From the NCBI GenBank assembly GCA_013368315.1, contig JAACJM010000124.1, forward strand, positions 1-64,000: a DNA stretch of 64,000 bases, given 5' to 3'. A program made the position numbers and the translations under genes. A model generated the notes under the pieces. It made no database searches, had not been told where the DNA came from, and worked only from the letters and a program-made list of their open reading frames with translations. This document shows positions 1 to 11,021 of this stretch, piece by piece; position 1 is the stretch's first letter, and each line of letters begins with the position of its first letter. Origin of the DNA: Tetrapyrgos nigripes (taxonomy: Eukaryota; Basidiomycota; Agaricomycetes; Agaricales; Campanellaceae).

Positions 1-1591
1 GGAAAGTATGTGGAGGCTCCCTCCTTATGGCGTCCAATGAGCCCACACCAAAATCGACAGCCGTTCTTCCCAGTATGTCCAACCATGCCATTGAAATAAA
101 CCATCCCAGGCCCATCTGCAGTTGCAAATAGGATGAATAATGTTGACGCAAATATGATATTATGAGGGGCATCCCAGACCATAAGGCCACCGCCTTTGTT
201 GATAGCCTCAATATGGTGTAGGCCAGGGAATAGGAAAGAGTCGGGATTTTTAGGCTTATTGGGACCAGGGATGACAGCACCATAAAGGACATATTTCTTC
301 TTGTAACGTTTGTCGACAGGAAGATTGAGAACGAGCCACACATAGATCCAACAATCTGATGTTTTATTACGGTATACTTGACAACCGTCAAGGGAATCAT
401 GAGCAATGTAGTAGTCTCTGTGATCCGCTGGTCCTGTACTGCATCAAGAATATCCTTCCCACAGCTAATGTCATCAAATTCCTTCAACTGGCTGGTCCTT
501 TCATACTCCATCAATGCCTCTTTCGCTCTCGTATAAAAAGATTGCATCCCCTCAGCCGTCTCAGGATCTCTCCACATAGCCTGCACTTGTGGTCCAACAG
601 GTAGGGTATAGAACGGTTGCGGTTTTCCAGTTTGGGCGTTGTTACAAGGTGCTCCGCACTCTGGACAGCTGTCAAGCTTGGCAAATGGACCAGTGAACCT
701 GAGACAGGAATTGGAACACATGTCATGGACAATGGGATGTAGACTGCTCAGTTTGTGAGCACGCTGTCGGATCTGTTCATATGAGAAGAACTCTTCGTTG
801 GGCCAGGCAAGTTTAAGTGCATTGATTGTTGCTGTATAGCTGTGCTGGGTTTGTGATTTGATTTGGTAGAGCCTGAGGCACAAGAGCAGAATGCGCTCCT
901 TGTCAGGGTTGACTTTGAGTCCAGAATCCGCAGGATTGAGCAAAGCTGTGAGGGAATTGGGGTCAAGGTCGCCATTTTCAAGAGAAGCTCCATGAAGTGC
1001 ATGGATAAACTCCTGAGCAATTTTGACGGCCTCTATCTGTGAATACGCCTCAGCTTCAGTGTCATCAAGAGGGTTGGGAGGTGCTCCAGAGCCAGGTTCA
1101 TGGTCCTCGCCGTTCCCAGGTCTCAGATCGTCTAATGTGGGACTTTCTGCACAAGGAGAGGGAAATCGGGGTTCTGGGGATATTCTGCCATCTCCGTCTC
1201 AAATAAAGCCATCAAGAATATCGTCTGGGCTGTTTGTCATAGCAAGGGTAGGAGGTGGAATGAGTGGAATGGGTGGAGGAGGGTCTGTGTTCTTGTACGC
1301 GTCATTGAAAGGAATATGTTGCACTTGGGGTGGATTTCTTTCATTCTGAATGTATTCTTGCTCTTGTTCTGGCATCTGCATGCAGAAAGATAAGAATTAA
1401 AGCAGATATACATGAGTAGGACACACTGGTTGTGTCTTCCCTACTTGCAACGCACTCTCCGTGTTACCCTCCTCACGATATTGTGCATGATTGTGGAAAG
1501 TAGCTCGGGAAACTTCCTTCTTCTTCTTTTGACCAGTCTTGTCACAAAACCGCTGGCAGTCACAGTACCATGTCTTCTTTTCTTTGGGCAT
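1..1591 (-). pseudogene. Tnp2-family (CACTA-like) transposase, N-terminal part, broken, runs off the window
   Basis: The first exon is about 1591-1440 (starts MPKEKKTWYCDC). The second runs from 1381 downward, with an acidic/proline-rich linker, then a Cys-rich motif (CSNSCLRFTGPF, then CPECGAPC) near 730-640. The core toward 400-1 reads DSLDGCQVYRNKTSDCWIY, then GPNKPKNPDSFLFPGLHH, then TADGPGMVYFNGMVGHTGKN. This order is typical of basidiomycete Tnp2/CACTA transposases, DDE enzymes that cut at terminal inverted repeats. The catalytic C-terminal half lies beyond base 1. Two breaks are visible: an in-frame TGA at 1199-1201 where Arg would fit, and a frameshift near 405-412 between the Cys-rich and core segments. 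The element end belonging to this gene was not found. Confidence 0.75.
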
Positions 1592-1868
1592 ATGTCGTTG
1601 GTACCGGTAGGGAATTATTATGTTGAAGTTTTCACACGCATAGACCGTCTAGCAAGGCTAGCGAGCTCAGGCAAGCAAGAAGCAAGGTTATAAGGGAGAT
1701 GGAGCTAAGAAAATGAATGACATTGACAGGAAATGAGCATACAAAAGAGCTAAGAGGTGTAGTCTACGTTTTCGCTCGTTTTCGCGCGTTCTCGCTTTCT
1801 CCGGTCCGATCAAATTTCTCGCTGACTCGTTTTCGCGTGTTTTGGCTTTCTGGACTTTTCACTGGGTA

Positions 1869-3246
1869 CATCAGGAAATTCACAATTGTATGGAAGGTAT
1901 GGAGTGTATGGAGCGTATGGGGCCCATACCTTTTCATACACATTTCGCCGAGATCTCCTCAAATGTTCCATACACATTGTGTATGGATGTATGGGCCAGT
2001 ATGGGCAGTATGGGCAGTATGGACAAGGTACTTTGGTAATGTGCAAGCTCAGATTTTTCGACCCTTACCTTTGAAGCACGCCCTGCTAGCAACAAGTATG
2101 AGTCACCGCCGCTGTCATTGTGAGGAAGTTGTCCTCACCGTTGTCAGCCATTCACAAGAAGACTCTGGGTGATTCAGTAAGTATACGGTAGGGATTCCAG
2201 AACACGAAATCAGTATCGGAATTGTAATGCATGTAATGAGTAAAAAAATTGCATTTCCCAACGACGTTGATGATGATGAGCACTGCAACGCCCGCCGTCG
2301 GTGACCGGTGACTGTTGAACCGAGCGCCAAGAGGTGACGTGTCGTGGTCACAAGATTGATTTTAATCGGAGCTTGAAAGCTTTCTTGATCAAATTGACGC
2401 GAAACGTTAACTTCTCTAACTCCCTTTCTTTCCTCAACAACATCGTTACTCAGTGTTTCCCTCCCCCTCCACCTCTCTTCAGCTCCCTTCTCTCCACTGT
2501 ACTGTACGTTCAGAGGTTGCATCAAGACCCTCGTCATCAAGGATTGTTCCTCCTCAACTGAAGGGTAGATAATACTATGGGATGGAATGATTGACGTCGT
2601 CTGTACCGTCTTTGTGGTGAGTTGTTACATCTTGACTTACCCTCATGTTTAACTGACCTTGTATCTTCTCTTCTAGTACTTTATCCCTTTTGTGGCCAAG
2701 GCGCGTGGTCCGTCCTCATTTCTGTCTAATTTACTAATGATACTCGCCCTTTCAGGCTCTATGTTTTGCCATCTCGGGTTGGTTCCATGGTCATCACTCA
2801 CGTTCGTATCTTTCCGCTCTCATGTTGTCTGCTGCTAAAATATCTTTCCATTAGCATTTCGTTTACATGCGTGATTGTGATTGTGAGAGCTGTAAGTGGT
2901 AGGCTTGTAGTGGCATTGGTGGTTCACGTTTTTCGAGGCCGTAGGTTGATATGTACTTCGTATAGATGTCTTACTTAGTGTGTGCGTTAGTAGTCTACAA
3001 TTGAATATATCATTTTATCCATCTTTCATTAAACACTCAGTGTCAAAAACGGCAATACCGACAACGAAGCAAAATCAACAGGCATGGGGTAGGTATGGAG
3101 GTGCATGGAGCATGCTTGTAGCAGTCCCATACACATGCATGGGAGGTGTATGGAAATCATGCACCCCCCCTCTGCTCCATACCACGTATAATTTGGTATG
3201 GGGGGTATGGTTCCATACCCCCCATACTGTTGTGAATTTCCTGATG
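1869..3246. mobile_element. Non-autonomous Plavaka/CACTA-like element with CATCAGG inverted ends
   Basis: The left end reads CATCAGGAAATTCACAA from 1869. The right end is its reverse complement, finishing CCTGATG at 3246. Both are flanked by the dinucleotide TA (1867-1868 and 3247-3248), consistent with a 2 bp target duplication. Just inside each end lie clusters of GTATGG/CCATAC repeats (about 1886-2035 and 3090-3230), including palindromic runs. Such subterminal arrays usually serve as transposase binding sites. No transposase is encoded. The middle (about 2330-2980) looks like ordinary host gene sequence: a CT-rich leader and small exon-like pieces. The length is 1,378 bp. Confidence 0.7.
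2588..2830 (+). pseudogene. Small multi-exon membrane-protein-like fragment inside the 1869-3246 element
   Basis: Three short open pieces are separated by good GT-AG introns. Exon 1 starts at an ATG near 2588 (reads MIDVVCTVFV). Exon 2 near 2680 reads YFIPFVAKAR. Exon 3 near 2757 could read ALCFAISGWFHGHHS in one frame. The hydrophobic stretch followed by a GW..GH end loosely resembles the small proteolipid PMP3 family, but the match is weak and the frame across exons 2 and 3 does not hold cleanly. It may be a host gene fragment carried by the element, or chance. Confidence 0.25.
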
Positions 3247-3508
3247 TATCAGGTTTAACGACCGACATCCAAGGCCGTGTTGGGATCCGAACACGAGCCA
3301 TGATGCATGATGGCTGAACCAGTGGCGGTGCAAGGATACTCTATGCCGGTGTGAGTAAATGAGAAAAAAGAGGAGACACCGCACAACCGCAAGTCCACGC
3401 AAGTCTTGATCGATCGACGATCCTCCTCCTGCACCGTGCACGCGCATGACAATAGTTTACCACACGGTTACGACGGAGATGAGTGTATTTTTTTGTCGGG
3501 CAGTTTTG

Positions 3509-3571
3509 CCGGACTACTCCATATGGGACCGTTTGTAGGCCGAATATCTATATGGAGTATCTCTGGAGCCC
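3509..3571. repeat. Core of the palindromic CACC-ended MITE, divergent copy C
   Basis: The sequence CTCCATATGGGACCG, then a short loop containing GGCCGAATATC, then TATGGAGTATCTCTGGAGCC matches the central palindrome of the two full copies at 11314-11522 and 22293-22503. The outer CACC/GGTG ends were not found here, so this is a remnant. Confidence 0.5.
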
Positions 3572-3629
3572 TACTAAGCATGTGACATTCGTAATCTGAC
3601 CGGCGAACGTCGTCCGGAACATTGTCAAC

Positions 3630-5390
3630 AAACGTCGTACTATGAGACTAAGTGATGGCGCAGATGGGTTGGCTCTACAGATCAAGTATCTCTCCTTTCT
3701 TCTAATAGGCTCTGACGTCTTCTCGGGACAGGATGAGCAAGCTCGCATTCGTATTCGCATAGTAGTGTTTAACGTTGTCAAGGTGGTGCGTTACCCTCCT
3801 TTTCTACCCTGGAGGGTGTTCCATTGACTCTTTTCATCCTCGCAGTCGCAGTTTGAAGTCAACAATGAAGCTGCCATTTGGTTGTTATCTAGGCTATCGC
3901 CCTCGCCCTCGCTATCTCTGTCATTCCTGAGACCCTGTTTGTCGTTGGAATGCTCACCATGTCGGCTGGAAGAGGAGGAGGAGGGGTATTTTTATAGCTG
4001 GAATGCGGCTAATGGCTGAAAGGTTATACAGCTTTATCCCTTGCACCTTCACCCCAACATTGGACTCAGCCAGTGGAGCGGCTCATCGGTACTTGACGGT
4101 AGAGTCTGGTTCTAAGGCGTACAAGAAGACGGACGAGGGAGGGGCTAAGTGACTCGGTAACAGGGACTGCACTATCATTACGTGAGTTTCTTTTGTCCTT
4201 CCTTTCTTTCTTTCTCTCTGTTTTTCTTTTTCTTTTTTCTTTTTGGTGTTGTTGCCTTGAGCTGATGTATCCATCCTCCTTTTCATCCTCTCATGTACAG
4301 TATCCGCCAAAACAAGTTAAACCGCCGGACAGGCACCGTCGTCTGAGGAGCCTGAGACTGAGACCGTGCAGTCCAACGTCTTCCCCTACCTTTCGTCTCT
4401 TACCCATCGCTACCATGGAAGATATCGCTTTCGTACATACGTATTCTGGCCCCGAATCCACGGCTGTTTCTTCTTTTTCTGGTGCTGGTGGTGTTCCGGT
4501 GAAGACTAGGCTTGGAGAATTGACGAGGGAGGAGGTAGAGAAGGGAGAAGGATTTCGTGCCCCTTGCATTGGTGGATATCTATGTTAATGGTCCGCCGAG
4601 ACGGAGTCCAGACCAGAACGTTTCAGGGCCGCCAGGGCTGTGAGGGCATTTCAGGCTCCGAGTATTATTTCATCACGGTACATATGTGAGTGAGTGCATG
4701 GTAGCCTATCGCATCCAGTCCAAGTGTCGCTGACGAGGGTTGATATAGCTATAGGCTTACTGGTGACAGGGCTGCGGCTGCTACCGCATTGGCAAGAGAA
4801 ATTGGGATTGTAGAGCCAGACGCACCAAATGGTGCTATCAGATAGTCCTGACTGTACGTCTCCCTTTCTTATGGTCCTTCAGGTTTCCTCAGTGCATTCT
4901 TTCAGACCACCTCTGGTTGAAAAGCTCGACAACACTGAAATTGATGTGCTCGTCATCGCTCGTTGCTCAAGCGCTCACCAGGGACTAAAGTCCGTATGAT
5001 AGAAGCTGGCCGTCGTCCAGACCAATAACTTGCCATGACTGGTGACGTTGACGATGCCCCTTGCTCCAGCCAGAGTCGCTATGGGTATCGACAGCTTTGA
5101 CGCCCCAGGGCAACCGTTTTGGGTTGATTTGATTTGTGGGCTATTTTGGTACGTCTATTTCAGCGTAGCTATCACCCTCATTCTGATTAATAGTCTTTGT
5201 AGGGCTGTCGTGCTTGGTCTGAATACTAAGGTATTCTACCAAGCGGGTATTACCCGGGAATTGAGGACCGTCCCTGGGCTCACTGTGCTCTGCATCATTG
5301 TCTGCGCGTTGCGGAAGGTCTTTGCTAGGAATAAAACTTGGTATACGAGGATTGGGCGAGGAATAAGAGCGGCAGGCATGGCATAACGAT
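3630..5390 (+). pseudogene. Decayed P-type cation ATPase (IID/ENA sodium-pump-like)
   Basis: Pieces of a P-type ATPase appear in the right order but in different frames. About 3890-3950 reads AIALALAISVIPE, the M4 segment with its IPE motif. About 4600-4680 reads GPPRRSPDQ and then RAARAVRAFQAPSI, like the DPPR..AV..C stretch. 4768-4845 reads VTG then ALAREIGIVEPDAP. About 4985-5045 reads VRMIEA..RRPDQ, a stop, then AMTGD, matching the hinge before the MTGDGVNDSP motif. The DKTGT phosphorylation loop was not found. In-frame stops and frame changes are frequent and no continuous gene remains. A trailing open frame (5042-5386) with hydrophobic segments may be the degraded membrane C-terminus. 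The assignment to the fungal Na+/K+ efflux subgroup rests on the EIGI and IPE contexts. Confidence 0.7.
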
Positions 5391-5793
5391 GAGGCTAAGA
5401 AAGGTGATGGAAGGGGCCGGTCCAGTCGAGATAGGACTTTCATTCTTCATTGAAGGGTCATCCGTGTATGCTTCTTTGAAAAGCGGAGGAATGCTATCGG
5501 CCGACCAATTCATTTTGGGACATTGTCGGGGTACAGGCATCATTCTGCGAGGACTCGGAGAGAGAGGCAATTATGCATGCCGTCGTTTTCGTTGTAAGCA
5601 CGAGTAACTTCATGTTCGTGGTACATAATAAATGATGATATCACAGTTCTTCCAGAGCCGAATCTACGAAGTCAGTGCGATGAAATACCGATATGTAGAC
5701 GAGGGGTTGACCAGCGGTCCGGCGGTCAACCAAGCGGATAACGGCTGGGCTTATAAACCCTCCCCAGGTCGTTTTCATTCCAGCAGACGCGAG

Positions 5794-6797
5794 ATGTATC
5801 AGTTCTTGGCTCTCCTTGCTTGTTTGATTGTCCAGGTCGCAGCCCATGGTGCGGTCAGCACCCCCACTCCTCGAGCTGTAAGTCATATCTCACCCTACAA
5901 TTTCGTTCCTACTCGCCGCTGACGGTATTTCTTGCGGATTTAGCTCGGTTCAGCAGCTCTGGGAGCCTGTGGAACAGGAGCTTACAATGTGTTAAACTCT
6001 GGTGCGTACAACTTGATCAATACACTCACTCGCGTTGGCTAATATGTCCCTAAATTTGGCAAAGACAAATACGCACCCGTTTGTGGATCTCGTCTTCAAC
6101 TAGAGTGCGGTGTAATTGATACAAGGGGTCATTTTAGATCGAGAATGCTGCCAAAAAGGTGGATGCTAACTACGACGAGGCCGCTTGCCATCTCTTTTTC
6201 TGTAGAGGTGCTCAGGTTAGTCCTATCCGAACGTCCTCTTGCCATACACTGACCTCGCATTCCTGGGTTTCAATGTAGCTTGAAGATAATCTCAGCAACA
6301 CTCGCGTCTACAAGCCTGGAACAGTTGTACCTTTCTCTGTCGACATAGAGGCTCATCACACTGGATACGCTAATGTCTCGGTGGTGCGTTACTTCTTTAC
6401 TCCCGTTGGGTTGGCCACCACTCATGGATGTATGTAATCCGGTAGGTCGACCTCGCTGCGCAGCTTCCTATCGCTCGTCTTTTCACCTGGCCTGTATACG
6501 CCAATGATTCTCTCGGACCTTCTCAGTGGCCCAAGAACGAAAGTTAGTGATGGACACGTCATATTTCTCCGAGTCTCTAACATTTTTTTCTTCTATCCCA
6601 TAACCATTCAGCGAGCTTCAACGTCACAGTCCCAGACCTTGGTGGTAGATGTGCATCAGCTGGGGCCTGCGCCATTCAGTGAGTATTGCTTCATTTTAAA
6701 CCTGTCTACTTGGTGACGATATTATTTTCCCAGATGGTGGTGGTACGGAACACAAGTCAAACAGACCTATGAAAGTTGTGTAGACTTTACTCAATAA
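5794..6797 (+). CDS. Secreted LPMO-like (chitin-binding type-4-like) protein
   Basis: Eight exons splice cleanly: 5794-5877, 5944-6001, 6065-6078, 6138-6215, 6279-6383, 6446-6542, 6612-6678 and 6734-6797. They give 188 residues. Residues 1-17 form a signal peptide ending VAA, so the mature protein starts at His18 (HGAVSTPTPR). An exposed N-terminal histidine is the hallmark of the copper histidine brace. A second candidate ligand is in EAHHTGYANVSV. Other landmarks are the Cys pair around ACHLFFCRGAQ, a C-terminal CAIQWWWYGT, and the end YESCVDFTQ. The family is small and single-domain in basidiomycetes. Oxidative attack on cell-wall polysaccharide is inferred from the brace; a copper-binding non-catalytic role is the alternative. 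A TATAAA-like sequence lies at 5752-5757. Confidence 0.85.
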
Positions 6798-8546
6798 GTT
6801 AGGCGTAGCATGTGCCGAAAGGAGTTGCAGAATGTTTTAATTCCCCGTTGACTATCCTCCTTCCGTTGTAATTCATAACGGTACTTTCTGACAGACAAGT
6901 ACAATATTGCTACCAACGAGACAAATTCGAGAGTTGAAGTGCGGCCGCGGACGAAGGACGGCTTGAAGCTGAAAATAATCTCAGTATTATGTGTCCTAGT
7001 GGGTGACTATTGACCTACTCGGTAGCAATACTCGCTCAGCGTTCTTCGTCGCTAGAAACGCGATGCGTACACTGATTATCACGAGAAAGCAGCCTACTGA
7101 ATCGTTAATCCTAAATGGCTTCTCCCGCTGTGGAACTAAGTCGGTCTTAAGCAGCGTATTTAGCGAGCCCCCAAAACGTTCATGATAGTATGTAATTCTT
7201 CCACAACTTGAATCGATTAGAGAATTTGGAGCGACTGTTCATCTACGGTGTAAAAGAAAGTGGAGTTATTGGAATACTCAAATTATCTGTCAGACACCGC
7301 CTCCTTACCTCGCATATGTCGGCTGCGTGGTTGAAACTTGACCTGGACATCGAGGTGTAGACTGAATTGGACGAGGATCCGGACCCGGCGATGGTTGACG
7401 GAACCGTACCACTCATTCGCATTTGTCGCCTTCTGTCACCGGCAAGACTACACACCAAACATAGATCTAATGCCTTTGATGAACAACAGAGAGTCACCTT
7501 ATGGAACAGATGTTTGATGAACTCTGTAACTGTTGTTGAGTCCGACTCGGATTCAATTTTGAAGCCACAGCATGCTGAGTATTGTATGAATTTGACAGTT
7601 CCTGTGTGCGTAACAGCATCCGGAAGCGGGAGACATGCGTCGGGAGACCTGAGCTGCTGAAATTCCTGGATCCTGCAGGAGCCGTAGGCAGAGAGACCTA
7701 TGCATCCGAGGTTGCATGAGTAGTAGTATCCTTGTCTCCTCCCGTGATTGGGGCGTAGACTCTGGTAAAGAAAATTAGCGATGGGCCAGCTACTGAGAAA
7801 ACTTTTCTGCCAAGAGAGAGCAGTGTATTTGTCAAGGCTGGATTCGGACTCAGAGACGAGAGTTGCAGTGTACTGCAGAGCAAAATGTCCTCCAGCACTA
7901 CCTGTCCGACAGTCCGTCACGAACAGACATGTCATACGACTTTCTCACGATTGTATCGCTTGGTCTCGAACCACTACCATCACGTCCTGTCGTCAATGAA
8001 GTCCTCCGCAACGAAGAGGTGAGATGTTTCGCTCAGGTGTCAAAAGTGTACCTGGACGGTGCGCATTGCAAGGCTCTCAAAAATACCGGTTTGCTCGTGC
8101 CTTTGTCCAAGCTGTCCGACTCAGACTCTTTTGGAATCTGGATTTTCTTTTCCAACTGTCGTGTCACTGTGTGTGGTAGTATGTATAATATATGGCGCCG
8201 CTGATTGTGAAAGCAATATTACCGAGTTCAATGCGCCCTCCTTACCGCAATTAGAAAGATCTTCACTGCATCTTCATTCGCAATATTACTCGTTTTGGAC
8301 AAGGCCTGCGTGCTAGCCTGACCATTTCCATTTATTCAGCTTCGTTCCTGTATCCATGAACCACATATGTCCGCCACCGCTCCATTGCCGGCATTTTCGT
8401 ACACTATCATGTTCGTAAAGAATTGGAATCAACAGCGTTTAATCACCGGTTTACTGATTTACCATAAAAACCCAGCGAAGAGGCCGCTGTTAATTCCCCC
8501 GCTCTTTCCCACTTGCTGACCGATACGACCTGGACGACGAAGAAGC
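6798..8546. other. Gene-poor stretch between the LPMO-like gene and DUF6534 gene 1
   Basis: No protein could be recognised. A 230-codon open frame lies on the minus strand (7935-7243) but has no known motif. The pieces TCCGACTCGGATTC and TCCGACTCAGACTC recur at about 7540, 7842 and 8118, which suggests local duplication or a degraded repeat rather than a gene. Confidence 0.4.
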
Positions 8547-10688
8547 ATGTCTGTCGAAGGGTTCAAGGCTATGAGCTATGGTGCTCTCTTATTGGGCGGA
8601 CTGATGGCATATAGGTGCGTGCGTGTTCCATGAGCTAGTATTTTATTTCTGACAATATGAATGAATTCTATAGCTTCAGCGGTATAGTGGCCGTTCAGAG
8701 CGTGGTTTACTTCAAACTTTATCCAAAGGACATAGGATTGCTGAAGGCGTTGGTGCGTGGCCAAATATATTACCGAATTGCTGTCCCTTACCTTTTTCCA
8801 GGTCTCAACAGTCTGGTAGGAGTCAATCACCGTTTTGAAGCATCCACCCGATGAATCGAGCTCTTCTGAATCTTAGGATACTTGATCTAGCGCATTCAGC
8901 TTTTATCGGCTTTTCACTCTTTTATTATTTCGTCACATCTTGGGCGGTCGACTCGACCATTGATGATATCGCTTGGTAAGTAGCCACTTGTCACACTACA
9001 ATCTGGCTGAACCTCACGAACCCATCAGGTCTGTCGCGGTACGTCAAGCGTTTATGTCAAACTGACGCAACCTGACGAAATTATCAACAGCTTTCTGTAA
9101 TCACCACAGTGAGCCATCTTCACATCGTCCCAATGACCACTTTCTGATCAAATGCGTAGGCTTTGCAAACGGTCATCGCACATTGTTTCTTTGCTCATAA
9201 GATATATCGTTGTAAGAGCTATAGAGCTCCTGTCTTTAACCATCCTCAACTGATACCTCTTTCCAGCAAGTCAAAAGAACTTGTTACTTGTTGTTCCAAT
9301 TGTGGGTTCTATGGCTCGATCTCCTTGCAAGGAGCATTCAATGACACACTCCTTATAGCTAGTTTTGGCGTTTTGTCGACTGAGTAAGTCATTTAACGAG
9401 TATCTCTGCAAAAAATCCTAATCCGTGCCCAACAGTCGCCGCATCTGGTACGCATCCTGTGCAAATATCTGCTACCATTCGTCTAAAAATTTCGTCGCCA
9501 TCGTATGACAGCTACTACAGTGGAAATGTAGGTGTATTTCACCTCGCTATGGCTTCGATGTTCTGAATGTTCGAACAGGGTCCTTGTCAAGCATTACTCG
9601 GTCTTCACGCAGACGTTCCCGGGGGTAGGTTTCTTCCTCCTTACACACGAAACGCCAAGCTCAAGTATCATTGTGGTTCACAGTGGATCTTTACAACAGG
9701 CCTATCGCTTTCCTCAGCAACTGACATCCTCATTGCTCTATCCCTCTTTTTCTTACTCCAATCAATGCGGAAACGTATTGGGACTGAGTCCTCGGTGTAA
9801 GTCTACGTATCACCAATCCATATCGGCCATCATTTGAACTTCTTTTCCTCCGTTGCAGGATGGTTCAAGTCGTGGATACACTCACTCTGTATACATTAGA
9901 GACGGGTCTTCTAACTTGGTATGTGTGCAGTCTATCTATTTTCGTTCATACGACAGTTTCTGACGGTGGAATTTTGACAGTGTTCTAACAACTGCCTCTC
10001 TGATTTGTGTGCGTCTTTTCGCTTGACTGGGTCAGATCCTTAACTTACAGCTGTTGAACGTTTCAGTGGCTGATAATGCCGACGAATCTTGTGTTTCTGG
10101 GTTTGCATTTCGTTATCGCCAAACGTGAGTACCCCTACTCTCTCAGTCCAAACCCGGAAAATTTCATGTCCATCTAGTATATGCGAACTCTCTTCTAGCA
10201 TCTCTGAACACGCGTAAACAGCTTAGAGAAATGGGACCACGGATATCTCCATGGAGCGACAAGACTCTTCCTATACTTTCTGCGGAAGATTTCCACGTGG
10301 CAAATTCAGATATGCTTCAATCACCTCTATCTAGAAATCGTGATTCTATAGCATCTTTGATGGTGAGTTCAAGTATCCTATACCTCTCCTGCAGTTTTTA
10401 ACACCTCCCCACCCCAACCAGTCAACAAACGACCGATTCACTCGTCCTCCAATGTCAATCAAGTCGAGACAAGCGGTGGGGTTTCATTATTCTCGAGGCT
10501 TAGCATTTGAGATGCTGACCTCGTCTACATCGTCTGGATTTGATTAGTTGGAGGTCAACGTGCAACGAACTGTGACTCAGACGTCTGAACAAGTACCTGG
10601 ATTAGCAAGAGCAGAGTTTCGGATATCACGGTCACCGACCATTTTGAGTTGGCAGCAGCGTCGTCCGGAGTATGGAAGCCCTCCTTGA
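8547..10688 (+). CDS. DUF6534-type seven-helix membrane protein 1
   Basis: The start at 8547 gives MSVEGFKAMSYGALLLGG. The 5' exons are 8547-8614, 8674-8752, 8802-8815, 8877-8975, 9029-9038, 9091-9108, 9160-9211 and 9267 onward. The 3' half is clear: WIFTTGLSLSSATDILIAL (from 9684), then VVDTLTLYTLETGLLT, then LIMPTNLVFLGLHFVIAK, then YANSLLASLNTRKQLREM, then a polar tail ending at TGA 10686-10688. These motifs mark the DUF6534 family, which is expanded in mushrooms; its function is unknown. Between about 9300 and 9680 the model is unclear: the helix after QKNLLLVVPIVGSMAR continues in another frame (GAFNDTLLIASFGVLST), so an unseen micro-intron or a frameshift is possible. Confidence 0.75.
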
Positions 10689-11018
10689 TGTTCGCCGGGC
10701 ATTCTCTTGATTTTTCTCGCATTCTACACTCTCTTCATGCTTTCATTGTACATAGTAGATCTTAGCAATTTCTCACTGGGAGGTAACAGATACTCTAATC
10801 CATTGCTTTAATATACCAATAGCCCATCATTTTATTGTACTCTAATTTTGTCCTTTTTTCCCTAGTGGTAACATTGTTTCATACACATCAAATGTACATG
10901 TAACCCTATAGTTAGCATCCAAAATGACAAGGTCAAAATATGTTAAGGTTATGAACAGTATATCTAAATCAATCTGCGGGGGCTGCGGAGACCTAGCTCA
11001 GATTTGCGACTAGCAATG
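10689..11018. other. Intergenic sequence downstream of DUF6534 gene 1
   Basis: AT-rich, no coding signal. It ends at the TAA target site of the next element. Confidence 0.4.
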
Positions 11019-11021
11019 TAA

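Noticed and set aside
1717..2172. Open frames of 60-150 codons rich in Tyr-Gly/Trp-Ala-Val repeats on both strands
   Set aside because: They are translations of the GTATGG subterminal repeats of the 1869-3246 element, and open in several frames at once.
3255..3350. tRNA-like GTTCGGATCCCAACAC on the minus strand
   Set aside because: The T-arm resembles box B, but no acceptor stem, D-arm or anticodon arm of the right spacing could be drawn.
7243..7935. 230-codon open frame on the minus strand
   Set aside because: No motif, no splice support, overlapping open frames on the other strand and internal repeats; probably chance.
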